A stretch of DNA of 64,000 nt from an uncultured Gemmatimonadota bacterium (GTDB taxonomy: Bacteria; Gemmatimonadota; Gemmatimonadetes; Gemmatimonadales; Gemmatimonadaceae), in the NCBI GenBank assembly GCA_946480295.1, contig CAMLIT010000006.1:1-64000 (forward strand), written 5' to 3'. The notes under the pieces are model-generated. The model searched no databases, had not been told where the DNA came from, and saw nothing but the letters and a program-made list of their open reading frames with translations. Each line of letters opens with the position of its first letter. The first letter of the stretch is position 1. The position numbers and the translations under genes were made by a program. Shown here piece after piece: positions 1 to 7,936 of this stretch.

Positions 1-93
1 GTAGACCGCCCGCGCGCTTCGGCGCCGGACCTGGTCGAAAGCCTTCGTAAGTCGCGCCATACACGATCAACGCATCGATGTCAGCTCATAGGA

Positions 94-135
94 AGCGCCC
101 TGTGGCCGCGTGCGGCTGCAGGGCGCTTTCGTTTT
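94..135 (+). terminator. Rho-independent terminator
   Basis: Bases 94-102 and 119-127 form a perfect 9-bp stem, with an inner GCCGC/GCGGC extension in the loop, followed by a T-rich tail at 128-135. It most likely ends a gene that enters from the left edge. One frame carries a short basic reading frame ending in TAA at 48-50, but it is too short to identify. The terminator also isolates the tRNA promoter downstream. Confidence 0.75.
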
Positions 136-228
136 GGCGGATGGGGAGCGAGCGGTGCGTGCCTAACGATGGTGCTGGGGTGGCGGGACGTGCTCGAGGT
201 GCATCGTGCTTCGGGTCGGGTCGTCGGG

Positions 229-258
229 TTGACCGTGGGAGGGGCGGGCCGCTATATT
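229..258 (+). promoter_or_regulatory. Sigma70-type promoter of the tRNA gene
   Basis: TTGACC at 229-234 and TATATT at 253-258 are separated by 18 bp and match the -35 and -10 consensus well. Transcription should start near 265, about 15 bases before the tRNA. TATATT stands out in this GC-rich sequence. It is read as the promoter of the tRNA-Ile gene. Confidence 0.75.
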
Positions 259-279
259 CTCAGGCTCTGGCAGGTGTAA

Positions 280-353
<74 letters not shown>

Positions 354-367
354 TAGACGACGATATT

Positions 368-400
368 GCCCCGCAACGGCTTAGCCCGTGCGGGGCTTCA
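368..400 (+). terminator. Terminator after tRNA-Ile
   Basis: GCCCCGCA at 368-375 pairs perfectly with TGCGGGGC at 389-396, followed by a short T-containing tail. It lies 15 bases after the tRNA, so it most likely ends the tRNA transcript. Confidence 0.7.
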
Positions 401-973
401 TCGTTGTCGGCCTCGCTCTAGGCGCACTGTCGCTCACGGTGCGCCCGACCAGCGCCCGAGTCTGCCCAGGGAGTGCTGAAGCCATTCCTATGTGCGTAGT
501 CACGATCTGCGGGGCGCTGCGAGCGAGGAGACTCCCGGAATACGCATGGATCGGGGCGCGAGGCACTCGTTTCAAGTGCAGAGGACCAAGCGACACGAGA
601 GCGTCCCGCGCCTATACTGGTGCGGGTGCGGTGGGCACCTCTATCCCGCATTAGACCAGGGCGCGCGCAAGACAGCGAGACGGGAGAGTCAACCGCCAAT
701 TCCAAATCCAAGATCTGGCGAACCAGCACTCAGCCCTTCTCCAATCCGCCGTCGTGTCTCAGTTGGACTCATGCTTCAGCTAGTCCGCTGCCCTTGTCGT
801 TACCGTCGAGGTACTTGGGGGAGTGTCGTAGCTCGTCAGCAGCTGTGCGAGACAACGACTCGACCAGATCTGCTAGAGCGCGCATGTTAACTCGACCTGC
901 CGAACCGACGGGGCCGACGGGGCGCTGGTCGCGGTGACACGCCCGACATTTTGGACGGAATAGGCGGCACGCA
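401..973. other. Lower-GC intergenic stretch without a recognisable gene
   Basis: Several open frames cross this stretch, but none has family-like sequence, a good ribosome binding site or codon use like the neighbours. Base composition drops visibly from the usual very high GC after about 480. It may be decayed DNA at the edge of a transferred segment. I see no integrase, and no second copy of the tRNA 3' end to the right. Confidence 0.5.
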
Positions 974-1077
974 GCCTAGCGCTGCCCGGCGCAAGAACGA
1001 GGGCAAAGCGCGAACAATTCTTAGAGAATTCTTAACGTTGTGTTTCGTTTTAGCCATTACGCAGCGGATCGTTAGGC
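974..1077 (+). other. attC-like imperfect palindrome
   Basis: GCCTAGC at 974-980 and GTTAGGC at 1071-1077 pair except for one base. They resemble the inverse core (RYYYAAC, one mismatch) and core (GTTRRRY, exact) of an integron attC site. The next inward blocks, GCTGC and GCAGC, are also complementary. The centre is AT-rich and contains AATTCT-TAG-AGAATT (1016-1030). The structure ends about 54 bases before the nuclease gene. It may be a degenerate recombination site, and it may also hold the operon's promoter. It is weaker than the site at 17046-17144. Confidence 0.35.
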
Positions 1078-1130
1078 CGTAAGTTGTGCGTGTGCAGCTA
1101 GGCCCAGCGGCGCCGTCAGAGGGGATCAGT

Positions 1131-1847
1131 ATGCGCAAGAATCCAACAACTGACGTGACGTACTATCGGCCAATTCGCCTGGGTCCCGAGGCGGTTATCG
1201 AGGCCGCTGTAGCACGCTCTCTCGGTGCGCTGGTGGCGCAGAGCTGCTATCCGACGTGGACGGCTGGGTCGCTGCCCCTGGGCTCTGGGATGCCAGATCT
1301 GCTCGCAGTGACTTGGCAGCCCCGTGTTCTGGCGCTTGCGGATCCATCGATCGCTGACACGTCGATACTCGCCTATCTGAGAGCAGTTGGTTGCGCGCGG
1401 CTCGATACCATTGTTCGTCGGCTAGGGCGCTCTGCACCAAGCATCACGGACGTACTGGAAGGGTTGGTGAGCGCGGAGGTGCTCGTCCGGCAGTCAGATC
1501 GGTTCAAGCTCGAACCTGTGTGGCGACACATTCTGCCGGAAATCGTTGCGGTGGAGGCCAAGGTCTCTGACTGGAGGCGTGCGTTCGGCCAGGCTGCGCG
1601 TAATCAGGTCTTTTCGCACCGTTCATTCGTTGCGTTGCCGGATGCCGTCGCTCGTCGCGCCGTAAACGATCCCGTGTCTCGCAGTCTCGGCATCGGCGTA
1701 CTTGGGGTCGCCTATGATGGAACGGTGGCCGTCTTACGACGCGCCGCGTTTCTTCGCCCTCGTGTGTGGGCTTATTACTACCAGCTGGCCCACCAAGTCG
1801 CAGTTAACGCACAACTGCCTCCACAATGCCATTCAGCGTCCCAATAG
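1131..1847 (+). CDS. PD-(D/E)XK nuclease-like protein with winged helix
   Basis: This 238-aa protein is not assignable to a named family by eye. Two blocks look like a restriction-endonuclease fold: SGMPDLLAV with Asp56, and VEAKVSDWRRA with Glu142-x-Lys144. They are followed by a Q-rich helix and FSHRSFVALP, the usual order D...ExK...Q helix...strand in Mrr-like and Vsr-like nucleases. Residues about 76-127 look like a winged helix. The ATG at 1131 was chosen for the strong purine-rich site about 7 bases upstream; an in-frame GTG lies at 1086. The last 22 bases overlap the kinase gene, so translation is probably coupled. The codon use includes many A/T-ending codons, unlike the neighbours. 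A DNA-cutting role is inferred. A transcription regulator with a degenerate nuclease fold is an alternative. Confidence 0.7.
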   Translation: MRKNPTTDVTYYRPIRLGPEAVIEAAVARSLGALVAQSCYPTWTAGSLPLGSGMPDLLAVTWQPRVLALADPSIADTSILAYLRAVGCARLDTIVRRLGRSAPSITDVLEGLVSAEVLVRQSDRFKLEPVWRHILPEIVAVEAKVSDWRRAFGQAARNQVFSHRSFVALPDAVARRAVNDPVSRSLGIGVLGVAYDGTVAVLRRAAFLRPRVWAYYYQLAHQVAVNAQLPPQCHSASQ

Positions 1848-2683
1848 ATGACGCCAAGGTTGCCTATCCGGAGTACACCTTCATCGCGCCGCTGACGCCC
1901 AGCGAGCAGAAAGCCGCCTTTCACGTTCAGGATCGCTCTGGAACGGACCTGTGCCTGAAGATCATCGCGCCTAACTGCGATATCGACCGGGTTCAGCGCG
2001 AAATTCTTGCGCTACAGGCGATTTCACACCCGAATGTGGTTGCGCTGCGAGAGTATACCTTTTCGACCAGTAATGGTCGCCAGCGACACTACTTGGTTGA
2101 AGATTTCGTTGCTGGCAGTGACATGGCGCAGCTTCTTACGCCTGGAGAGCCGTGGCCGCCAGAGCGGGCGTCAGACTTCTTCGCGCAACTCTGCGACGGT
2201 CTTGCGGCGCTTCGCGCAGCTGAAGTGGTTCACCGAGACCTGAAGCCGACCAACATTCGGGTTCGTCCCGATGGTACTCCGGTGATCATCGACTTTGGCC
2301 TTGCCCGCCATCTCCGCTTATCGGACCTCACTCGCACAGAGGTCGGGGCGCGTTTAGGTACTCCGCTTTATTTCGCTCCGGAGCAGTGGGAGGGTACGAA
2401 GCGCGACATTGATCACCGAACAGATCTCTTCGCAGTTGGGATGCTCCTGTATCAGGCCTTGGTCGGCCACCATCCCTTTGTCACCCCTAAAATGACCATG
2501 CTGCCTGAATTGCAGGAGGCGGTTTGCCGGGCCACGGGATTTCTCAATGATCCGGCATATGAGGCGCTCCCCAAATCGTGGCAGCTGATTGTTGGTCGAC
2601 TTCTGGAGAAGGAGCGCGCGCGCCGGCCGCAGGACGCTGCCCAGGTGGCACTCATGCTTCGTAAGCTGCGGAGCGCCGCATGA
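1826..2683 (+). CDS. Hanks-type Ser/Thr protein kinase, soluble
   Basis: This 285-aa protein is a nearly bare kinase domain. Visible motifs are the ATP-binding Lys45 in LCLKII, a probable helix-C Glu59, the catalytic loop HRDLKPTN (136-143, Asp138), DFG (156-158), APEQW (184-188) and the F-helix Asp200. All key catalytic residues are present, so it should be active and phosphorylate Ser/Thr. The glycine-rich loop is poorly conserved. There is no transmembrane segment or sensor domain, unlike most bacterial PknB-type kinases, so it is cytoplasmic and probably senses through its partners. It overlaps the nuclease-like gene by 22 bases and the next gene by 4 (ATGA), which indicates one operon. 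Its targets may be the two operon partners; this is inference. Confidence 0.92.
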   Translation: MPFSVPIDDAKVAYPEYTFIAPLTPSEQKAAFHVQDRSGTDLCLKIIAPNCDIDRVQREILALQAISHPNVVALREYTFSTSNGRQRHYLVEDFVAGSDMAQLLTPGEPWPPERASDFFAQLCDGLAALRAAEVVHRDLKPTNIRVRPDGTPVIIDFGLARHLRLSDLTRTEVGARLGTPLYFAPEQWEGTKRDIDHRTDLFAVGMLLYQALVGHHPFVTPKMTMLPELQEAVCRATGFLNDPAYEALPKSWQLIVGRLLEKERARRPQDAAQVALMLRKLRSAA

Positions 2684-3876
2684 ATCGCGGAGCATGGCAT
2701 CAGTGCGGAGACAAGAGCCAGAAACTCGTCTTGGAGCAGCTAGAGCACGGCGTTGGTTCTGGCGTGATTCTGAGTCCGAGAGATCTCGCATTCCACAATG
2801 CAATCGAGTACTCAGGGCGCTATCGAAAGCTCAATGCGTCAGTTCTTCTCGACTCGCAGTTCTACGTCCCAGACTTCACGAACGCGAATCTCACCACTTA
2901 TCCACTGACGGCACACCGCGTTGAAATATCAACTCTCCACCAGATCAGCGACGCCGCGCTCGATGAACTCTCTGATAATCTCGAAAAGGTAAGTCGCGAA
3001 ATCGGCGTTTCTGCTGTGATTGCGCCCGCTGTGATCTACCAAGCCGCACGAGCGGACATCGTACAGCTCAATGCGAAGCTTTTCGACGCGGCAAAGCGCG
3101 TCGGCAATGCACTACGCGTGCCGACCTACGCGACCGTAGTGCTTGGCAATTCAGTCACGAGTTCAACTCAGACTCTTGCGCCGACACTCTCTCAGGTCAC
3201 GGCACTCGCAGCGGACGGCTGGTACTTCGCGTTCGAGTTCGATGCTGAACGGGTTCCATCTGATCGAGCTGCCGTGGAGCGTGCAGGGGGCGCTATTCTG
3301 ACACTTGCTTGCACAGGAAAACCCGTTCTCCACGCCTTTGCTGGGCCGCTCTCACTCTTGTCCTTCGGCTTCGGGGCCACTGGAGCGGGCATCGGCCATA
3401 GTCAGAACACTTGGCGCTTCACTCCTGAACGGTGGCAACCCTCTACAGGGGGTGGCGGAGGCGCCGCTCCCCCGAGGTTCTTCTCCACGGGACTCTGGGG
3501 AACGATCATCTATCCCGACGAAACCGTCCGACTTCCCGGCCCGATTGCGGCGCGGGTGCTGACGCACTCACCGTTTTCCACTCCAGTGGCCCAGAATCCA
3601 CCTTTGCCGTGGAGTAAGTGGGACGCCAACAAGCACCTGGTGTACCTGCAGAGCAAGACTGCAGACCGCATGGGTGCTATACAGGACCCGCGTGTTGCGG
3701 CCCGCGAATCCATTCAGGTGCTGAACAGGGCAATGGTCCTTCATGGAGAGATTGCAGGTGCGGGAATTCAGCTGGGTGATGACACTAGTTTGTATCAGGC
3801 GAACTGGCTCGCTGCAGTCACCAACATCCTGGCGAACTCGACGACTGATTACGATTTCCTCGATTTGATGCGTTAG
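2680..3876 (+). CDS. Conserved-looking protein of unknown function, possibly alpha/beta barrel
   Basis: I do not recognise this 398-aa protein. Its pattern alternates hydrophobic strands ending in small or polar residues (GVILSPRDL, ASVLLDSQFYVP, SAVIAPAVIY, TYATVVLGNSV, GWYFAFEF, KPVLHAFAGPLSLL) with amphipathic helices. This suggests a TIM-barrel fold. LLDSQFY near residue 56 recalls the LLDSGGF strand of tRNA-guanine transglycosylases, but the other motifs of that family are not evident. A conserved-looking GFGATGAGIGHS segment (about 231-242) may bind a ligand. It starts by a 4-base ATGA overlap with the kinase gene. There is no signal peptide. GC is low, as in its two partners. Confidence 0.65.
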   Translation: MNRGAWHQCGDKSQKLVLEQLEHGVGSGVILSPRDLAFHNAIEYSGRYRKLNASVLLDSQFYVPDFTNANLTTYPLTAHRVEISTLHQISDAALDELSDNLEKVSREIGVSAVIAPAVIYQAARADIVQLNAKLFDAAKRVGNALRVPTYATVVLGNSVTSSTQTLAPTLSQVTALAADGWYFAFEFDAERVPSDRAAVERAGGAILTLACTGKPVLHAFAGPLSLLSFGFGATGAGIGHSQNTWRFTPERWQPSTGGGGGAAPPRFFSTGLWGTIIYPDETVRLPGPIAARVLTHSPFSTPVAQNPPLPWSKWDANKHLVYLQSKTADRMGAIQDPRVAARESIQVLNRAMVLHGEIAGAGIQLGDDTSLYQANWLAAVTNILANSTTDYDFLDLMR

Positions 3877-4217
3877 CGGACGAAGAGGGGCACGGGACTT
3901 TTCGGAGTTCTCCGGCAGCTATTCTTGGGGATCTTTGCCTCTCATCGACAGTCCGGGCCTTCGAAGCACGGAGAGACGCGGAGCAACCGCCCCCACGCTG
4001 AGCGCGCGTCCTGCTCGTGCCGGACGAGGGCACGCGGAGATGCGAGTGATGGAGCAATTGCAGACAATGCTCAGCGCGCGCTTGGCCTATTACAGCAAGC
4101 TCGTCCCGCTCGCGCCGCGCGCCGCACGTCGACCTCGACGCGTTGGCGGGATCGCCGCCTCCCGCCTGGAACCTCCCGCCGCCCATGTCGTGTTGATCCG
4201 GCGCCACGGAGGCCTTC
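3877..4217. other. Intergenic stretch at a GC boundary
   Basis: No supportable gene was found. Base composition rises from the lower GC of the operon to the very high GC of the chromosome around 3960, marking the right edge of the atypical segment. No clear terminator, attC or tRNA-end repeat was found here. Confidence 0.45.
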
Positions 4218-5024
4218 ATGGAACACCACACGCGCACGGCCGACAGCTGGGCTGCCGGTGACAGCTACGAGCCGTACGTCGGCCGCTGGAGCCGCCTCGT
4301 CGCCGCCGACTTCCTCGCCTGGCTCGGCCAGCCGGCCGGCGCGCGCTGGCTGGACGTGGGCTGCGGCACGGGAGCGCTGACGGAGACGATCCTCGGACTG
4401 GCGAACCCCGCGTCCGTTCAGGGGCTCGACCAGTCCGCGGGCTTCGTCCAGCATGCGACGTCCCGGATCGCATCGCCCACCGTGGCGTTTGGCGTGGGCG
4501 ACGCCTGCGCGCTCCCGTTCGACGACGGCTCGTTCGACGCCGGCGTCTCGGGGCTCGCCTTCAACTTCGTGCCCGATGCCGCGCGTGCCGCGTCGGAGCT
4601 GGTGCGCGTTGTCCGCCGCGGTGGCGTGGTGGCGCTCTACGTCTGGGACTATGCCGGTCGCATGGAGCTGATGCGACACTTCTGGGATGCGGCGGTGGCG
4701 CTGGACTCCGCCGCGCGAGAGCTCGACGAGGCGCGACGATTCCCCCTCTGCCAGCCGGAGCCGCTCCGCGAGCTGCTCGCGGGCGCTGGACTGCGCGACG
4801 TCGAGGTGCGGGCGATCGACGTGCCGACGCGATTCCGCGACCTGGACGACTACTGGTCGCCCTTTCTCGGCGGCCAGGGGCCTGCGCCGGGGTACGCCAT
4901 GTCGCTCGACGACACGCGCCGCGCGGCGCTCCGGGAGCGCATTCGTGCCGGCCTGCCGATCGGGGACGATGGCAGCATCCAGCTCGTCGCTCGCGCATGG
5001 GCCGTGAAGGGCCGCAGGGAATGA
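4218..5024 (+). CDS. Class I SAM-dependent methyltransferase
   Basis: This 268-aa protein carries motif I LDVGCGTGA (about 45-53), a GLDQS strand end for ribose binding, and a VGDACALPFDDGSFD block typical of Methyltransf_11 enzymes (UbiE/COQ5-like). The C-terminal third (PLRELLAGAGLRDVEVRAIDVPTRF and onward) resembles small-molecule methyltransferases. It should transfer a methyl group from S-adenosylmethionine, and the substrate cannot be told. It stands alone between the atypical segment and a broken membrane gene. Confidence 0.9.
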   Translation: MEHHTRTADSWAAGDSYEPYVGRWSRLVAADFLAWLGQPAGARWLDVGCGTGALTETILGLANPASVQGLDQSAGFVQHATSRIASPTVAFGVGDACALPFDDGSFDAGVSGLAFNFVPDAARAASELVRVVRRGGVVALYVWDYAGRMELMRHFWDAAVALDSAARELDEARRFPLCQPEPLRELLAGAGLRDVEVRAIDVPTRFRDLDDYWSPFLGGQGPAPGYAMSLDDTRRAALRERIRAGLPIGDDGSIQLVARAWAVKGRRE

Positions 5025-5179
5025 GCGGACGCCACGCGGCGGACGCCGCACACCCCTGACCGCCGCCGCAGCCGGTATTCCCCGACAGCGGGAGCGCCCG
5101 CCGCCGACACACGGCGCCTCCGTCGCGCGCCATGCTGAGATGTTCGCACGACGGACGCGGGCTTCGACGGAGGTGGGTC

Positions 5180-5601
5180 ATGACATCGATCGGACTCCCG
5201 CACGACCGCGAGCGGCCGGCCGCACCGGCGAGCGCCGCGACGGCGCAGCGACTGCTGCTCCTCTGCGGGGTGCTCGCGCCGCTGGTGTACGTCGCGATGG
5301 ACGTCACGGCCGCCTGACGGACGTCATGCACATCGCGCTCTCCGCGGCGAGCGTGATCTTCATGCTGCTCTTCATCGGCTTCGGCGCGCGGGCGTTCGGC
5401 CGGTGGTTTCGCCTCTACTCGTGGGCGTCGATGTTGGCGATCGTCGCGGCGGGCGGGCTCACCTTCGCGTGGGCCGGCCGCATCGCGCGGCAGGAGCCGA
5501 CGCCGTGGCTCGGCGCGGTGGAGCGGGTGATGATCTACGGATACCTGCTGTGGATCGCCGTCCTCGCGATCGCGCTGGTCCGTGACCAGCGCCGTGCATG
5601 A
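5180..5601 (+). pseudogene. DUF998-type membrane protein, broken
   Basis: The N-terminal piece starts at ATG 5180 after a GGAGG-like site and gives a first membrane segment (LLLLCGVLAPLVYVAMDV) before stopping at 5318. A different frame continues as HIALSAASVIFMLLFIGFGARAFG, then two more hydrophobic segments, ending at 5601. In intact relatives, as I recall them, these parts are joined by roughly 60-80 residues with further membrane segments. The gene has therefore lost its middle and its frame. An 8-base repeat GGACGTCA lies at 5299 and 5319, on either side of the junction. Sequencing error alone would not explain the missing middle. Confidence 0.75.
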
Positions 5602-5724
5602 TCACGTCCACCCGTCGGGGGAGTGCGCTCCCGGTCGGACGTGCTCCCTGACAGGTTGCATTCCGGCATGCGTTACCGTACATGATGTGGAAGGCCGACA
5701 CGCCCGCGGACCGGGAGGCGTCGC

Positions 5725-6414
5725 ATGGCAATCAGTCAGACTCTCGCGCACGTGGCGAGCGCGCCCGTCAGGCGCGCCGCACGGCGCGTCGCGCGTCGGC
5801 GCGACCGTCGCGGCCCGTTCGAGCTGGTGCTCATCGCCGCCTCCGCCGGCGGCGTCCCCGCGCTCCGCGATTTCGTCGCCAAGCTGCCCGGGGATTTCCC
5901 GATCCCGCTGGCCGTCGTGCTGCACCGCACGCAGGCGCAGCCGGTGCGACTGGCGCAGATCCTCGCCCGGGGCGCCTCGCTTGCGGTGAAGACCGCCGAG
6001 CAGGGGGAGAAGCTCCGGAGCGGTATCGTCTACCTGGCGCCGCCGCGACAGCACCTGGTCGTGCGTCCCGACCGCAGCTTTCACCTGATGGACGGCCACC
6101 GGATCAAGTACGTGCACTCGTCGGCCAATCCGCTGTTCGAGTCGGCGGCCTATTCGCTCGATGGGCACGTGGTCGCCGTGGTGCTCACGGGGAGCGGCAC
6201 GGACGGCACCAACGGCGTGCAGACGGTGAAGGGGATGGGTGGGGTGGTCCTGGTGCAGGACCCGGCGACCACGGCGTACGCGACGATGCCCCTCTCGGCG
6301 ATCGGGACCGGCGCCGTCGATCGCGTCCTCCCGCTGGACAAGATTCCCGGAGAGCTGGTCAAGCTCGTGATGCATCGCCGGCCCAGGGGAGGCGCACATG
6401 TCGCCGCGAGCTAG
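5725..6414 (+). CDS. Stand-alone CheB-type methylesterase domain protein
   Basis: This 229-aa protein consists of a basic N-terminal leader (1-30) and a CheB esterase domain. The catalytic triad is visible: Ser40 in IAASAGG, His67 in VVLHRT and Asp160 in LTGSGTDG. Such domains remove methyl groups from glutamates of chemoreceptors. Here the response-regulator domain is absent and no chemotaxis gene is near, so it is one of the orphan CheB-like proteins seen with sensory or stress genes. The Arg-rich N-terminus is unusual and could bind nucleic acid or membrane. It overlaps the next gene by 17 bases, implying a shared transcript. Confidence 0.9.
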   Translation: MAISQTLAHVASAPVRRAARRVARRRDRRGPFELVLIAASAGGVPALRDFVAKLPGDFPIPLAVVLHRTQAQPVRLAQILARGASLAVKTAEQGEKLRSGIVYLAPPRQHLVVRPDRSFHLMDGHRIKYVHSSANPLFESAAYSLDGHVVAVVLTGSGTDGTNGVQTVKGMGGVVLVQDPATTAYATMPLSAIGTGAVDRVLPLDKIPGELVKLVMHRRPRGGAHVAAS

Positions 6415-6934
6415 AAAGCCGCGAGGGGATTCGCCGCGCGAACGCGCCGAGCTCAAGCCGATGCCGACGCCGTCGACCGAGGTGCCGACCGCCCGCGAAC
6501 GCGCGGAGATGGAGCGACATCGGTCCGAGGTCGTGCGCGACGACGCGGAGCGGCAACGCGACGTGGCCGAGCGCAATCGCGTGCAGGCGAACTCGCGGCG
6601 CGAAGCGGCGGAGCAGCAGCGCATCATCGCGGAGGAGGAGCGCATGTCGGCGGAGCTGTCCCGACGCCTCGACGAGAGCGCGCGGCAGCTCCGCGACGAC
6701 GCGCGAGGAGTCGCCGAGGATCGTCGCTCGGACGCCGAGCAGCTGCGATCGCTCGCCGAGGGCGCGCGCCTGACGGCGGAGGAAGCGCGGCGCGAGGCGG
6801 AGCTGGCCCGGCGCGAGGCGGATGCGGCGCGCCAGGATGCCGCGGAGCTGCGCCGCGCCTACGCCGAACAGCTCGAGATCATGCGCGAGATGCAGCGCGC
6901 GCTGCGCGCGATGGAGCGGCGGCGCGAGCGGTGA
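6398..6934 (+). CDS. Arg/Glu-rich coiled-coil protein
   Basis: This 178-aa protein is almost entirely charged. From about residue 25 to the end it forms heptad-like repeats of RAE, RRE and AEQ units, predicted as one long coiled coil with no hydrophobic segment. I cannot name a family. It starts inside the end of the CheB-like gene, so the two are probably co-translated. It may act as a scaffold or a soluble partner of that protein. The composition is extreme, but the frame has a normal third-position GC pattern and no competing reading frame with family motifs. Confidence 0.65.
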   Translation: MSPRARKPRGDSPRERAELKPMPTPSTEVPTARERAEMERHRSEVVRDDAERQRDVAERNRVQANSRREAAEQQRIIAEEERMSAELSRRLDESARQLRDDARGVAEDRRSDAEQLRSLAEGARLTAEEARREAELARREADAARQDAAELRRAYAEQLEIMREMQRALRAMERRRER

Positions 6935-6973
6935 CTTTGAGTCGCAACGCGAAGCCGCACAACGCCGTCGACG

Positions 6974-7330
6974 CTACGCCGATGGCTCCGGCATGTCGAT
7001 CACGCGCAGCCAGCTGCCGTCCGCCTGCCGTCGCACCACCTGCACGCGGATGCCCGACCCGTCGCGCCGTCGCGTGGAGGTGAGCGCGACGTCGCCGGCC
7101 TGGATGGTCCCCAGGGGCGGTTCGGCCTCGAAGTGCCGCACGCGCTGGAGCATCTGCTCGTACACGGCGTGGATGGCCTGCCGCCCGACCGTCACCCGGC
7201 CGGGCGGAAATGCCAGCACGGCATCGGGCTCGTACAGGGCCGCGAGCCCCGCCGCGTCGCCGGCGTTGGCACGCTCGACGAAGAGCCGCGTCAGATCCTC
7301 GGGCTGGCGCGCATTCCGATCATCCGCCAT
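6974..7330 (-). CDS. SnoaL/NTF2-like domain protein
   Basis: This 118-aa protein begins at the ATG ending at 7330, preceded by a GAGAGGAGGG site. The order is an N-terminal helix pair (LTRLFVERANAGDAAGLAALYEPDAVL), the turn FPPGRVTVGRQAI, and C-terminal strands GDVALTSTRRRDGSGIRVQVVRRQADGSWLRVIDMP. This is the cone-shaped NTF2-like fold of the DUF4440/SnoaL_3 type. These proteins bind small ligands or act as isomerases and cyclases. No catalytic residue can be singled out. It is divergent from the AhpD-like gene. Confidence 0.85.
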   Translation of the reverse strand: MADDRNARQPEDLTRLFVERANAGDAAGLAALYEPDAVLAFPPGRVTVGRQAIHAVYEQMLQRVRHFEAEPPLGTIQAGDVALTSTRRRDGSGIRVQVVRRQADGSWLRVIDMPEPSA

Positions 7331-7465
7331 GAGTAGCCCTCCTCTCGGGATCGCGTGAAAAGAAAGCGATCCAGCGCCCGTCGCGCCACTCGCGGCACGG
7401 GCTGTCACAAATGGCCTGGCCATCCGTCTTCCCCGGCAACAGGATACGAACCGGAGGGAACGACG

Positions 7466-7936
7466 ATGACTGCACGAGTGGACGGCGCGAAGGTCGCACC
7501 GGGCGCCTATCATGCCATGCTGGGCCTGGAAAACTACGTCCGCGGCTGCGGGCTCGAGCGCTCGCTGCTCGAGCTCGTCAGGCTGCGTGCCTCGTACATG
7601 AACGGCTGCGCCTACTGCGTCGACATGCACACGAAGGACGCGCTGGCCGAGGGGGAAACGGCGCAGCGGCTGCTCGCCGTGCCGGTGTGGCGCGAGACGC
7701 CCTTCTTCACTCCGCGCGAGCGTGCCGCCCTCGCGTGGACGGAAGCCGTGACCGACGTCGGCCGCTCGGGCGTGCCTGACGAGGTGTTCGAGGAAGCTCG
7801 ACGGCACTTCACGGAGACGGAGCTGGTGAACCTCACCATGGCCATCGTCGCGATCAACGGCTGGAACCGACTGGCGATCCCCTTCCGAGCGGAGCCCGGG
7901 AGCTATCAGCCAGCGTCCACCGGCGCCGCGGCGTGA
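7466..7936 (+). CDS. Carboxymuconolactone decarboxylase/AhpD-like protein
   Basis: This 156-aa protein starts at ATG 7466 after GGAGGG. The sequence MNGCAYCVDMHTKDA carries the CxxC pair (Cys48, Cys51) and His55 of the AhpD-like peroxidase family, in the usual place at the start of the all-helical core. It probably reduces peroxides or alkyl hydroperoxides with a thiol partner. The end overlaps the GNAT start (GTGA), so both are likely co-expressed. Confidence 0.93.
   Translation: MTARVDGAKVAPGAYHAMLGLENYVRGCGLERSLLELVRLRASYMNGCAYCVDMHTKDALAEGETAQRLLAVPVWRETPFFTPRERAALAWTEAVTDVGRSGVPDEVFEEARRHFTETELVNLTMAIVAINGWNRLAIPFRAEPGSYQPASTGAAA

Noticed and set aside
161..240. GCCTAAC at 161 as an attC inverse core
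   Set aside because: No GTTRRRY partner with complementary inner arms lies within normal attC length, and the tRNA promoter follows directly.
388..654. A short open frame with a hydrophobic start (MRGFIVVGLALGALSL)
   Set aside because: It starts inside the tRNA terminator hairpin, lacks a ribosome binding site and has no family-like sequence after the hydrophobic part.
7331..7807. Upstream extension of the SnoaL-like gene's frame
   Set aside because: It runs antisense through the AhpD-like gene, while ATG 7330 has a strong ribosome binding site and starts the recognisable fold.
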